Positions 37,042 to 48,024 of a stretch of 64,000 nt of DNA are shown here, piece after piece. A program made the translations under genes and the position numbers. The notes under the pieces were generated by a model. It saw only the letters and a program-made list of their open reading frames with translations, was not told the DNA's origin and did not search any database. The stretch comes from Castanea sativa (Eukaryota; Streptophyta; Magnoliopsida; Fagales; Fagaceae), in NCBI RefSeq assembly GCF_040712315.1, contig NC_134013.1:15659001-15723000 (forward strand), in the 5' to 3' direction. Position 1 is the stretch's first letter; each line of letters starts with the position of its first letter.

Positions 37042-37761
37042 GGATGTTGCGGAGTTGCGGACCGATCTCCTTCTCCGATGCGACGAGGCCGATCTCCGAT
37101 GAGCGACTGGAGCTGGACTGATCCGGCGATCTCCGATGTCCGATGAGCGGCTAGAACCGTGGACGGTGGATCGATCTAGCTTCGAAGGGGAGCGCCGTTG
37201 CTCACTTGCTCTGTTTCTCCTTTTTTAGGTTTGTTTAGCTTTACTAATTTTTTTAATTTTTTTGAGAAGAGCTTTAGTGATGATGTGCGAACTACGAAAC
37301 GATTTGAGGTTTCTGATGGGTCTGTAATTTTTTTTTTTTTTTTGGTTGAGAAACCGTGGGTTTGCTTCCTCTGTCTCTGTTGGGCTTGCCGTGGGCAGTG
37401 GGCTTGATGTTGGGCTTGCTGTGATCTGTTCGCTTTCTTTTCTCTTACATTTTGCTGTGATCTGTCTCTGTTGGGCTTGCTGTGATCCGTTTGCAGTTTG
37501 CTCTTACATTTTTTTTTTCTCTGTTACAAAATTTTTTTTTTTTTTTTTTTCAGATTTTAGTTGAATTTTTTTTTTTGGGTTTTTTTTTTGGCTTGGAAGT
37601 AGAACAAATATATTTTTTTTTAATGTGAGGGTGTGCCTAATTTTAATTGAGGGTGTTCCTATTTTATTTTTTAAGGGTAAAAAAAAAAAAAATTTATATA
37701 TATAAATTTCAAGTCAGGGTGTTCCTGGGAACACCCTGACCATAACGTGGCGCCGCCACTG

Positions 37762-38270
37762 GACTCAGAAAGTGAACGGGCATTGATTTTTTTTTTTTTT
37801 TTTTTTTTCTGTGTCGTTGTAAACATTGTGGTACGAAGTACCAAGTAGTTTCCTTGAAGCTGTTGGGTTATGTTTTTTATTTTTTATTTTTGATAACAGG
37901 TTAATGGGTATTATGCTGTTACTTATTTAAAAGAAGGTATTTCATCAAGATGGGGATCGAATTCAAACCTACCGCAAGCATATTGGGCAAATACCAAGTT
38001 GCGTTTTAAAAGATAATTTAAAACGTTTGGTAGAGTATAATATTAAAAATCTTATATTGTTAGCACAATGTAAAAAAATAATTTCTTTTCAAAAACCCTA
38101 AATTAGAAAAGATGAACCAATTTAATGGAATTCATGAATGCATAGTTCAAAGATGAGACAAGGTTGTTCTCCGCTTCCATTTGGCATACATATATTTTGG
38201 GGTCTTTGCAACTTGCAAGTATTAATATACCACACATCCATATCTAAAAATAGTCCCCCCCTTCCCTAAA
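37762..38270. repeat. Displaced upstream region of PHT1-B
   Basis: It aligns with 45750-46500 plus 46740-46811 upstream of PHT1-A (GGTACGAAGTACCAAGTAGTT, the GGGATCGAATTCAAACCTA block, ATAATTTAAAACGTTTGGTAGA). It lacks both SINEs and the hAT complex found in unit A, so it holds their empty sites at about 38073, 38145 and 38235. Confidence 0.9.
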
Positions 38271-38309
38271 AAAAAATTCGAATGATGTCGATTTTTTAAA
38301 AATGAAATC

Positions 38310-39830
38310 TGTATATATATGCTTATTGTAAAAGTCAACACGTTATCTGAGGCCAACTAACTTCCACGAAAGACTTTTTATTTCCTTACAAATATAAAAA
38401 TATAGAAAAGTTTGTATCAACTAGTGTAGTAAACATCCTAGTATTTCAAAGTTATATATAGTATAGTTAACAAAATTTAACATAAATAAATTTTTATAAT
38501 ATGTATAAATAAAAATTATTATCCAAGGAATTATTTTAAGATAAGATCCAGATTGGCAAACTCAAGCAAGTGAAGAGTATATATGGGGGTAAACAATACA
38601 AAGCCAATTTTTGAAGAACATACTGAAAAGGTTGAAAAAAAAAATCAATTCTACCATCATAAGGTCAAAAATTTTACGAAGATAATTTGCTTAAAATTAT
38701 TTTGAAGTCAAAGAGGAAAATGTGGATGTTCTTGAGAAAATTGATAGAAATTATAGTGAAGTAAGAGATCACGAGGCAAAAAATTTAGAGAAAAATTGTC
38801 AAAAATCTTGATGAAAACAAATTAGGTGACTAAATCTTAAGCTTTTATTATTTTAGTGAGAGGTCACATACCAAAGTTTATTGATTTACTTTATTGGGGT
38901 TGAAAGATTTAATTTGATCATGACTCTTATTTAGTGAATCTTATGAATTATATGAAGATCAAGAAAAAAAGAATTTGAACAAAGTTTAGCTACAAAATTT
39001 GTTATGTAGCCTTAAACTATAACTTTACTTAATATCTTTTCATTGAAGGTGAATTTTGATAAATTTACCATTGAATTATATCTTCTTCTTATGTCTTTCA
39101 TGTTTACAAAATTTCTAAAAAATTAAAAATTAATAGCTATATCATCAATAAATTGTTTAAATTATAAGATTTTGGAATTTAAAATTATGTATAAAATGGA
39201 AACTTATAGATCATATAATAAATAATATCAGATTGACACAAAATTTTACATGTGTATTAAGAGTGTAAAGAACATGCAATTTAACGCTTAGATTTTTAAA
39301 ATACGTAAAAATGTTTATTTTATTAAGTAATGTTGTGACCTTACGCTATAACTAATTTTGTAGCTAAATTTTGTTCAAAGAATTTTAAGTTGCTCAATTG
39401 ATGACTTACAAGTTTGGGAAGAAAACAAAAGTGTTGAAATATTCATATTATTTATGCCAAAGAATATTAACTTATGGGGTTTTCCTTTTTGTTTTTCTAA
39501 TTTTGGTTTGTAAGTGGAAAGGCAAAGCCTTTGAAGTAAGCCAAATCTGAAAAGAAAGAGCAGGACGATGCATAGTTTTCAATTCATTGAAATTTCTTTA
39601 AATTTTTGTTTTCAAAGTTTATAATTTTAATGGTTTAATTTGATTCTTTGGTATCTATCTTGGGTGGAAAAGGTTCATATTTGTTTAAATAGAAGGATTT
39701 TAGGTTGGTTTTGATCTGTAATTTTTCGCTGCCATATTTTTTAAGAAAATATAATTTAATAATTTGTTTTTTTACTGAAAAACATAAAGGAAGGAAATAA
39801 TAAAATAAAACAAAACTGAGAGGAAGTATG
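38310..39830. repeat. Duplicated PHT1 flank (unit B), no gene recognised
   Basis: It aligns with 16920-17870 with small insertions (for example around 38750-38830 and 38985-39380). Translation gives only short, unrelated frames. Confidence 0.7.
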
Positions 39831-39834
39831 ATTT

Positions 39835-40930
39835 TCAGCCTGTGCGAAGGAACAGCAGAGAATGAATGGAGCATACTGCTTGGAAGCTTGACACTGCAGA
39901 TGAGGATGAGGTTGTTTCATGGGTCATGAAGTGCCAACACGAGCTGGGATGCACGGACGCGGCACCGGAGGTGCCGCACCCGCGTCCGACGCGGCGGGAC
40001 TCGCCGACGCGCGAGGGACGCCGCTGCTCGCGCGTCGGTGCGGCGTCCGGCCGAGTCGGCCACGTGGCATCTTCTTTTTCCCGCCGACTCGCGCTGACGC
40101 GGCTTGAATCGCGCCGACGCGGCGCCGATTCGAGCAGATTCGGGCCGATTCGGCCGGAATCGGGCTGTTTCGGCCGTATCGGTCCGTATCGGCCGGCGAC
40201 CGAAACGGCCGAAACATGCCCGAAACGGCCGAAACAGCCTCGAAACGGCAACAGAAATTGGCTCTAAATGAGACCCAAAAACCCTAAATCTATCATTCCT
40301 TAATTTTATTTTGAATATTTGTTGCTTCTTTTGTGTTTTCTTTTTGGTTTTGTGTTGTGTTTTGTGTTTCTTGCTTTTTTCTTTCTTTGTTTTGTGAATC
40401 AAGGCATAGTAAATTAGTAATATGTTTTTTAAGAATATTTTAATAGTAAAAATATATAGAAAATATAAATAAAAATATTTTTAATAATTTTTTAATTGCC
40501 GAGTCCCGCCGCACCCGCACCCACTTTTTTCAAAAATTGCCGAGTCCCGCACCCGTACCCACACCCGTACCTGTACCCGCACCTGCACCTGTGCTTCATA
40601 GAACACGAGTCTCCTGCAGGCTTATATGGATCCGTAGTTCTCTTACTTCAACAAATTATATATGCATTCATGTTGCATTCTGTTCGACATTCATTATCTG
40701 ATGGTTATACATTGTCATTTTTCAGATGGTTATACTTCAATAAGTCCAACTAACTGATGATTAACATTACATGATTTTTAAAGAATGTTAATTAAAATCA
40801 TTCAATAAGTTCAATTAAAAGGGAAAGAAAAACAATAATACAAATGCCGATGATTATAATTTATAATTACATGCACATGATGATACACTTAAGTTTTGCA
40901 GGTGGGTTTGGCTGCAATATAGGGCATGAG
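39835..40930 (+). pseudogene. RabGGTB-like pseudogene fragment (unit B), split by a hAT element
   Basis: After a TTTTCAG acceptor the + strand reads EQQRMNGAYC in one frame. It then reads KLDTADEDEVVSWVMKCQHE in another. This matches the middle of the beta subunit of Rab geranylgeranyltransferase (family pattern MNGAYWGLTTLDLL-GKLD, then VVSWVMQCQHESGGFGGN). A 658-bp hAT element follows CQHE; with the 8-bp duplication removed the reading continues with Ser. A second acceptor (TTTTGCAG) precedes GGFGCNIGHE at 40902-40930, which is the next part of the family sequence. No further exons were seen. The intact gene prenylates Rab GTPases in the cytosol; this piece cannot. Confidence 0.6.
39944..40601. 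mobile_element. GC-rich hAT element (658 bp) in the RabGGTB-like exon
   Basis: A perfect 8-bp duplication AACACGAG lies at 39936-39943 and 40602-40609. The ends CTGGGATGCACGG and, inverted, CTATGAAGCACAGG are imperfect inverted repeats. Subterminal regions are dense in CGACGCGGC, GGCCGAAACGG and ACCCGTACCC words. Open frames crossing it on both strands are products of the GC-rich repeats and are not genes. Confidence 0.85.
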
Positions 40931-42587
40931 GTTTCAATAGTTAGAAAGTTACATTTAATGATGGTTGATAGGACTAAAATGCAGTTCACATATTTACAAC
41001 TTTTTTTCTTTAACCATTTTCTTATGGTTCAAACTATCACAAAAAAAATTTGTTTCTAATTTTTTTATACTTAGAAAGAAATTTGGGTTGATAAGAATCA
41101 TGGAAAAGGAAACAAAATTTCTAATAATCATGAATACATTGTTGTGGAATTTTTTTTTTCAAGCAAGCATATGGTATCATTAGTGACCTACTTTATTTTT
41201 TGGCTTCTTTGGAATTTTGAGATTAGTAAACAATTTTATTTGTCAAATTCAAATAATTTGTAGTTTCTTCTTATCTTTGTAGGTTGCCCTTAAATCTTTA
41301 TTTTTGTGGTTCCATCTACCAGACCCGTATGGCACAGCAATTCTCAGAACTCTGCCCCTTGTTTCAAAACTTGAATACGAGTCTCGTACAATAATACATT
41401 TTCTAGCAGGTTGGAAATCACACAACCTTACATAAAAGAAAAAACAAAGACATTTCAAAATTAATTAAAAGATGTTTGGCCAATCAGTAAATGGTTTTCA
41501 AGAGAAATGCATGCTTGAACGGACATTAATTAACATGTCTATTTCTAAACCACACTCCTTGACCCACATTAATTTTCCCATGTCAATAATATGCTTGCAC
41601 ATAAACCCCAAGACTGCGCTTTCATCTGCTCTCATGTTCCTCACAATGTCTTCAACTCCTCTTACGTCCCTGCCACATTCTTTATTTTCACTGTCATGGC
41701 ATGAAAATAGAAATTAAGGGACAATTTCTTTAAAAGTAAAAAGGACCCAATTTCCTTCCAAAATTCCTCTGAGAAAATTTTAGGAATGAATTCACATAAT
41801 GACAGTTCTAAACTAATAACATTGACTCTAGATTCAATTTGACATCAGGAACTTCAGAATGTCCGAACCATGATCAGCATCTACCGTCCAGTTGGTAAAC
41901 CATGTATTTCCATGAAATTCTTCCTTAATGATCCTTAATTGTGATAATTATTTTTAATTTGCAGAGAGCAAACAGGGACAGTTCAGAGAATTGCTGTGCT
42001 ATTGACAAACAACAGAGAATTGCTATGCTATTGACAATTGTTTGTTAGAGTTTCAAAATATTGGTGTTGGGTATTAGGGTTTTTATGACCAAAAAAAAAA
42101 TCTACTTCAATAATTTGAAACTAGACATGTGGCATGCCCTATGCACGTGCTTGGAGGCTTTACATTTTTTTGGTTTAATGTCAAAATTTTGCATTCATCC
42201 CAATTTGACATTTACAAGTTTGTCCAATAATATTATATACTTGCAAATTACCGATATAAATAGGAGTATAACGAGGCTAGCACCAAATAAATGAACATTG
42301 AAATAGTATTGAAATCATTTGTTTATGTGTGGATGTGTTCAATTCTTTTGGATGATTGGAAAAATTTGACATTAAACCAAAAAAAAAAAAAGAACTTTGA
42401 GCACGTACGCGAGCAACATGTGCAATAAAGCTAGTTTTTGTTTTTGTTTTTGAAGAGTAGTTTTCTTGCCGAAACATCTCTTCCAAAAGAGAAAGAGGGC
42501 AAACAATCATAGAAAAATCGAAAACCTCATTTGCAACTTCAAATTTTGCCATCTCTTAGTATCCCACCCTATCACTTGATTTTTTTT

Positions 42588-42592
<5 letters not shown>
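40610..42592. repeat. Duplicated flank between units B and A
   Basis: 40790-41380 aligns with 17880-18479, and 41381-42590 aligns with 24662-25168 plus 30820-31495. The junction at 41381 is the empty site of the copia element and the point at about 41890 that of the CACTA element. No gene apart from the small RabGGTB-like exon was recognised. Confidence 0.85.
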
Positions 42593-42645
<53 letters not shown>

Positions 42646-42667
42646 TGTATGTAGAGAGAGAGAGAGT
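42593..42667. repeat. Compound microsatellite (TA)n(TATG)n(GA)n
   Basis: TA repeats, about nine GTAT units and a short GA run, at the place where unit B has (TA)n(GA)n. Confidence 0.95.
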
Positions 42668-43173
42668 TCAAATTATATCTTGTGTAACTTTAAGTAATGT
42701 TAAACTACTTAATATTCTTAAATTGAATGTGAATTTTGACAAATTTATGGTTAAATTATGTTATCAATCAATTGTTTAAATTCAAGTTTTTGAAGTTTGA
42801 ACTAATGCATAGAAGATTAGTTTATGGTTTGAATGATAAATAACAATTGATTCACATAAAATTAACATACATGTTAAGAATATATAAAACATGTAATTTT
42901 CAAAATATAAATTCAATAACAAGTTATTGAATGATATAATATTACTTAGACATATATAACAATGAAGGAAGGAAGATGTGGGATTCCTCACCATAAACAT
43001 AAAATACTACAAATAATGTCATTATCATAACGCTATCACTTGAACTTTATTAAATAAATAAAAATTAAAAAAAAACTTTCTTATTGTATTAATGAGAGAG
43101 AGAGAGAGAGAGGTTGCTCTATAGGCAAACAACAGTTTCATTCCAAAATGAATGCAACTGCACACTTACTTTC

Positions 43174-45694
43174 TCAATAAACTTCATTCTCATTCTCCTC
43201 TAACGATCTTCCCAAAACATCATTCTCACTCTCATTCTCCTCTAACGATCTTCCCATAGTTTCTGGAGTAAAAAGAAATGTAATTGCCATCCCCAACAAA
43301 CAAACTCCAGCAAGTGCTATCAATGAGATAGTCATTCCAAGTGTTTGTACCTCATCTGAAGCCCAGACAAATCCTACCGAACCAATAATTGCCCCTACCT
43401 TCCCAATAGCACCTGAAATGCCATGACAGGTTGATCTAAATCTTGCAGGGAAAAGTTCTGCTGGTACTATAAAAGTGGTTGTGTTCGGTCCAAAATTTGC
43501 AAAGAAAAAGGTGAGGCCATAAAGGACTAAAAAACCTTTTTTAGTTTTATGGCTATGCGATTTATTGTCCCAATAATTGTAGGTTATCCCAAGTACTAAG
43601 AAAACCAATGCCATCAAGGAAAAACCCATCATTTGGATTTTGACTCTTCCAACCTTGTCAATGAAATAAACACTGAAAAAATAGCCTGGAATTGTAGAAC
43701 AAAGTGCGATAATTGCTTGGAGTTTTGCAGCTTCAAAAACATCTTGATAGACATTCTTGTCTCCATTCTCTCCAAGATATATACGAGACTGGAAGAAATT
43801 GCTGCTATAAAAAACAATATCAACAAGGAACCATGTGAAGCAGCAGGAGAATAAATCACGGCCATGGAGACGAAAAAATTGCTTGGAGAGGAGGGGATAT
43901 GGTAGAGGAGAAGGGGGTAGTAGCTTATCTTCCACAATTTGACTCATTGGAACTTCCATGACCTTCTCCATATCCATAACCGCTTGGATAATATTTCTTT
44001 CCACCAAAGCTGTATATCTGGGTGAAAAAAACAATACATAAGTACAAAGAGAAAAATTATCATCCATTGATTAAGATCAAAGCTTAATATATCAATTTGA
44101 AAGAGTCGTTGACTCCCAATCCCCATGCCAATGTTTTCCTTATTCCATTTTGAATTAGGACTTTTTATTTCTGTAAAATATTTATGCAAGTGACAACATA
44201 GGATGGTTTTAGTGAGCAAGTCAGCTTAATGATTAGTATTAATACTTCAATTATAAATAGAGGTGGCAATTCGTGTTCGCGTATCGGGTTCTTGTCGTGT
44301 CAATTCATGAGTATCTAACTATATAGGTCAATGTTAACCCGACATGTTTATCAAACGGGCCAAGATTTCTCAACCCTAACACGACCTATTTATTAAACGG
44401 GTCAGTCGTATCAACCTGTTTATCAGATTTTATCATAAAAAAATTATGAAAAAACAAACAAATAAATATTTTTAATATAAAATTCAAAACTAACGAGTAA
44501 CTGCATCACAAATAATCATTCAAAACTAAAGTATAACTCAATATCCCAAATAATTAATCACAATATGTCAAAGAAAATAAACTACAACAACTAATAAGTT
44601 TATATACTTAAGATTTGAAGGATATATTTGTAAAATGTCATTTAATCAAACGCGTCAAATAAGTCAAACAGGTTTCATTAGTTGAACACTAACTCAACCT
44701 GTTTATTAAACGGGTTAGTCGTGTTAACTTGAATATGACAGGAACTCATTAAATCTTAATCCATAACCAATTAATTTTGTGTCGTGCCGTGTCGAATTTC
44801 TGGGTCATGTTTAATTTTGTCACCTATAGTTATAAACTCTACAACCAAAAGCGGTGTAATAGTACTATAGTCACAAATTATTTTATAACATTTTAAATAA
44901 GACAAAAAAAATTGTTTACATATCTTGTAACTCACTTTTTCCAAACTTGATAGTAAAACTAATAATATCTCTAAAATCACTCAAAATATAAAATTTACTA
45001 TTTACCTGGGAGTTTCGGGCATCTTCATTCGCCAGTAAAATGTTAACCCAGCCGGAATTGCACCAAGCATCAGTATCAACCTCCATGCAATATCTGCCTC
45101 CTTAGGCGTCGGATCTTCTGGCGCTCCATTAGCTGCACGGTTAAATATTGCACAAACGACCATCGTGACCACCGAAGCAACCAAGATCCCAAAGCCCTGC
45201 ATGGAAAACACAGCAGCTATAAAAGAACCACGTGTCCTCTTGTTAGCATACTCCGACATAATTGTAGCCGACAAGGGATAGTCCCCACCAACCCCGAAGC
45301 CCAGAATGAACCTGAACAACCCCAAACTCACTAGAACACAGCTCCTTGTGGTGCATATAGAGAACCCACATCCAATGGAACTCAGCACCATGATCATCAA
45401 CGCGATCCCATACACGCGGCGCCTACCGACTATATCACCGAGCCTACCGAATACTACTTGACCAATCACGGTACCCACAAGAGCGATGGCCGCCATGATG
45501 GACACAACGATGGGTGGGGTCACATACTTGTCATGCTTCTCGTAGTAAATTCGTCCGATGAACATCATAACCAAAGGGACACTGAAGAGGTCATAGGCGT
45601 CAGTGAAGAGGCCCATGCCCGTTATGATGATGGCCTTGAAATGGTAAAACTGAGTTCTTGCAAGGTCAAGGGCGGAAAGAACTTTTAACGCCAT
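43174..45694 (-). CDS. PHT1: PHT1-A: high-affinity H+/phosphate symporter, two exons, intact
   Basis: Exon 1 is 45006-45694 and exon 2 43174-44017. The intron 44018-45005 has GT (45005-45004) and AG (44019-44018) borders and is phase 2, joining PETP-R-YTALVE. The product is 510 residues, close to the usual 520-540. The ATG at 45694 is chosen because the open frame upstream starts only with TTG and PHT1 proteins begin MA-x-LxALDxAxTQxYHF. Visible features are FTDAYDLF in TM1 (30-37), the signature GGDYPLSATIMSE (136-148), and the conserved Asp of FLVDIVFYS (about 296). PNTTTFIVPAELFPARFRST lies near the C-terminal third. A major-facilitator fold with 12 membrane spans is expected at the plasma membrane, importing phosphate with protons. 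The tail GRSLEENE is duplicated by an in-frame 42-bp repeat. Confidence 0.93.
44258..44828. mobile_element. hAT-type MITE (571 bp) in the PHT1-A intron
   Basis: The ends TAGAGGTGGCAATT and, inverted, TATAGGTGACAAAATT are flanked by ATTATAAA (44250-44257) and GTTATAAA (44829-44836), an 8-bp duplication with one mismatch. The intron of PHT1-B lacks it and reads through an AGTTTATAAACT block (32690-32703). This explains most of the size difference between the introns (988 against 435 bp). Subterminal CGGGT/ACCCG motifs are frequent. Confidence 0.85.
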
Positions 45695-45961
45695 TCTTAT
45701 TTCTTGCAAAATTGAAAAGCTTAGCTTCTATCCTTTTATATATATTTTTTTTGGTGTCGTTAACATACCGCTGTGTGGTACGAAGTACCAAGTAGTTTCC
45801 TTGAACTTGATGGGCTATGTTATTAGTTTAATAAAGAAGATAAGAATATTGACTATTTGTCCATGATTCCAGCAAGATGGGAATCGAATTCAAACCTAGC
45901 GCAAGCATTTTGGGAAAATACCAAGTTTAAGGTATCAAAACATAATTTAAAACGTTTGGTA

Positions 45962-45969
45962 GAATATAC
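45962..45969. promoter_or_regulatory. Candidate P1BS (PHR1 binding site) upstream of PHT1-A
   Basis: GAATATAC fits the consensus GNATATNC bound by PHR1-type transcription factors in phosphate-starvation promoters. It lies 268 bp upstream of the PHT1-A ATG. The matching place in unit B (about 38032) reads GAGTATAA and does not fit. An 8-bp degenerate match can occur by chance in A/T-rich DNA. Confidence 0.4.
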
Positions 45970-46162
45970 TTTTTGGTAAGGATATATTTTTTGCACTAAT
46001 AACATTATTTTTTCCGGTGATTTTTCAAAATAGTAATTATAGATTTATATTTTTTAAAATAGTAATTATAGGTTTACAATGTATTATCAATATAAATCAT
46101 ATATTGTACACATTTTTTTTAGTTTATAATATTACAAATATTTTAATCTTAGTACAATGTAA

Positions 46163-46320
46163 TTTTTTTTTAGAGTTTCAACTTATGACGTCCGCTTCTG
46201 ATAATAGTTTTTTATTATCAGACCAAGACACTAATCAGTTTTTGGTACAAGCAGGGATTGAACCTCAAATTTATTATACAACCAACAAAGACTTTACCAG
46301 CTGAGCTAACTAGAACCCAC
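46163..46320 (-). mobile_element. tRNA-derived SINE, family 1
   Basis: In minus orientation it starts GTGGGTTCTAGTTAGCTCAG (A-box-like) and contains GAGGTTCAATCC (B box). It ends in an A run. A perfect 12-bp duplication AGTACAATGTAA lies at 46151-46162 and 46321-46332. The empty site is present in unit B (GCACAATGTAAAA, about 38070). The same family occurs at 59645-59803. It is not a working tRNA gene, because the anticodon arm does not pair. Confidence 0.9.
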
Positions 46321-46505
46321 AGTACAATGTAAATTAAAAAAAAAAAATCTTTTCAAAAATCATAAATTAGGAAAGTTGAACCAAAGTTACTGATGTTCAC
46401 AGGAGCTTCCCGTATTTGATTGATGTTTATATCATATTCCGTTTTTGATTGATGTTTATATCATATTAAAATTCATGAATGCATAGTTCAAAGATGGGAC
46501 ATGGT

Positions 46506-46723
46506 AACCCAGGGGGTTGGCTGAGTTGGTAGAGCTCTCAGTCTCAAAGTGCTTGTACTGGGCTCGACTGGGTGTGCTCCCTAGTTCGAGTCTTGCTACC
46601 TGCACTTTGAAAAGAATTTCCTGGGCCAGTGCTTTACCCCTTCGTAGGGCTCTCCCGGCACGAACAGTGATTAGTCTCTGGTTGAAAGCCTTGAGGATAC
46701 ACTGTGGGCAACCAAAAAAAAAA
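46506..46723 (+). mobile_element. tRNA-derived SINE, family 2
   Basis: It starts AACCCAGGGGGTTGGCTGAG, with A box GGCTGAGTTGGTAGAGC and B box AGTTCGAGTC. It ends in CAACC and a poly(A) run. A perfect 16-bp duplication AAAGATGGGACATGGT lies at 46490-46505 and 46724-46739. Units B (38145) and C (6108) show the uninterrupted site. Confidence 0.93.
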
Positions 46724-47227
46724 AAAGATGGGACATGGTTTGTTCTCTACTTCCATTAGCCATACATAGATTTTGGGGGTCTTTGCAACTTGCAAGTATT
46801 AATGTACCACACAGGAACGGATCCAAGACTCCTAATTAGGGGGCTGAAGTAAAATAAAGTAAAAATTATTATGAAACTCTAAATTTTTTTTTTTTGATTG
46901 AATAGTATGAAACTCCAATTCGTATTAATAAATCAAGGCAGTCAATTTGACAAAAGATACAAAATATTTTTGTACCAGTTGATACTAATTTGCCATTTTG
47001 GAATTACCACTACTTTAATACATATATATATATATATATATTTTTTTTTGCACATTATATAATATCAATATATTAACCGAATATATAGTAATATAAAAAT
47101 TTATTATAATTGAACTAGAATTATATTATCTTTATTTTAGTTTTCCGTTTCCCACCTACTGACCCACCTACAAGCCAAGTTTTTTGTTTTTGTTTTCATC
47201 TGATTTATTCTCCTCCACTCATTTCTT

Positions 47228-47430
47228 GGGTCCGTTTGGATAGAATTTATTGCTGAAAATTTAAAACTGAAAACACTGTAGCAAAATAATTTTTAAAGGG
47301 TTAAAAAACACTGTTCATTGGCCTAAAATCACTGTTCATGGCTAATGAACAGTAACAAACACGCGTTGAAAAAACAAAAAAACAAAATAAAACTTGGACG
47401 TGGACGCACGTTTGGGCTATCCAAACGCCC
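47228..47430. mobile_element. MITE-like insert with GGGTCCGTTTGGATA ends
   Basis: The left end GGGTCCGTTTGGATAGAA and the right end GGGCTATCCAAACGCCC are inverted repeats. Inside, CACTGTTCA and TGAACAGT words recur. No clear target duplication was found, so the superfamily is left open. Confidence 0.6.
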
Positions 47431-48024
47431 TCCTTATCTTCACAACCTTTCTTTTTCTTTTCTCTTTTTTTTCTCTATCTTTTCCATATCCACAGCGATG
47501 GACAAGATAATTACCTTCGTCCAGGAAAGCCAACCTGGATGAGGATAGACCGCCACCAAGGCCACCATTCAATGCCCCGACAGTTACATATTGGCAAGAA
47601 GACCATTGGGGCTTTCATAAAGACCAAGTTAAAGACTAGAGACGTTACCTAAGCGAGCTTTAATTCACCATTTAAAAAGAACAACGGCTAGAGGAAAAAG
47701 CCTATATATACAAACCTACGAAATCCCTGAAGAGGGACAGATTTTCATTTTGACTATTTATTCTTGCTCTTGCAACTAAACTCTCTTGGTTATTCAAGTT
47801 CCATTCACTGACTTTATCATCGTAGACTCCGTGACCGACACCACACCAGTGACCACACAGACTCTATTCTCAACCTTGCAGGAACGAGGATGAGCTCGTG
47901 CTGATTCATCTAGACAAGCTTGATCAACTGACGATTTTAGCATCATCAGTTTGACACTGTCTATGGGGATGACAATTTCGTGCTTCAGTCCGAAAGTGCA
48001 ATTCCATTCAATCCTAGAGCTCAA

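Larger units (their letters stand above)
33641..37761 (-). mobile_element. Large hAT element (4.1 kb) in the PHT1-B promoter
   Basis: The ends CAGTGGCGG (33641) and CCGCCACTG (37761) are inverted repeats. Flanking bases are AACTCAGA (33633-33640) and GACTCAGA (37762-37769), an 8-bp duplication with one mismatch. The transposase gene lies on the minus strand. The sequence beyond 37769 continues the PHT1 upstream region, as seen by alignment with 45745-46000 of unit A. Confidence 0.93.

Noticed and set aside
36877..37146. Met/Ala/Thr-rich plus-strand gene
   Set aside because: It is a translated GGCGAC hexanucleotide repeat in the hAT leader, antisense to the transposase.
39835..40402. Long Arg/Pro-rich open frames on both strands
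   Set aside because: They run through the GC-rich hAT element; the length reflects GC content and repeats, with no domain recognised apart from the RabGGTB-like end.
45695..45709. Extended PHT1-A start (MQEIRMA) from an in-frame codon upstream
   Set aside because: The upstream codon is TTG, not ATG; the first ATG is at 45694 and fits the family start.
46506..46723. tRNA gene
   Set aside because: A and B boxes are present but the acceptor and anticodon stems do not pair, and the poly(A) tail and 16-bp duplication identify a SINE. The same applies to 46163-46320, 59645-59803 and 59839-60130.
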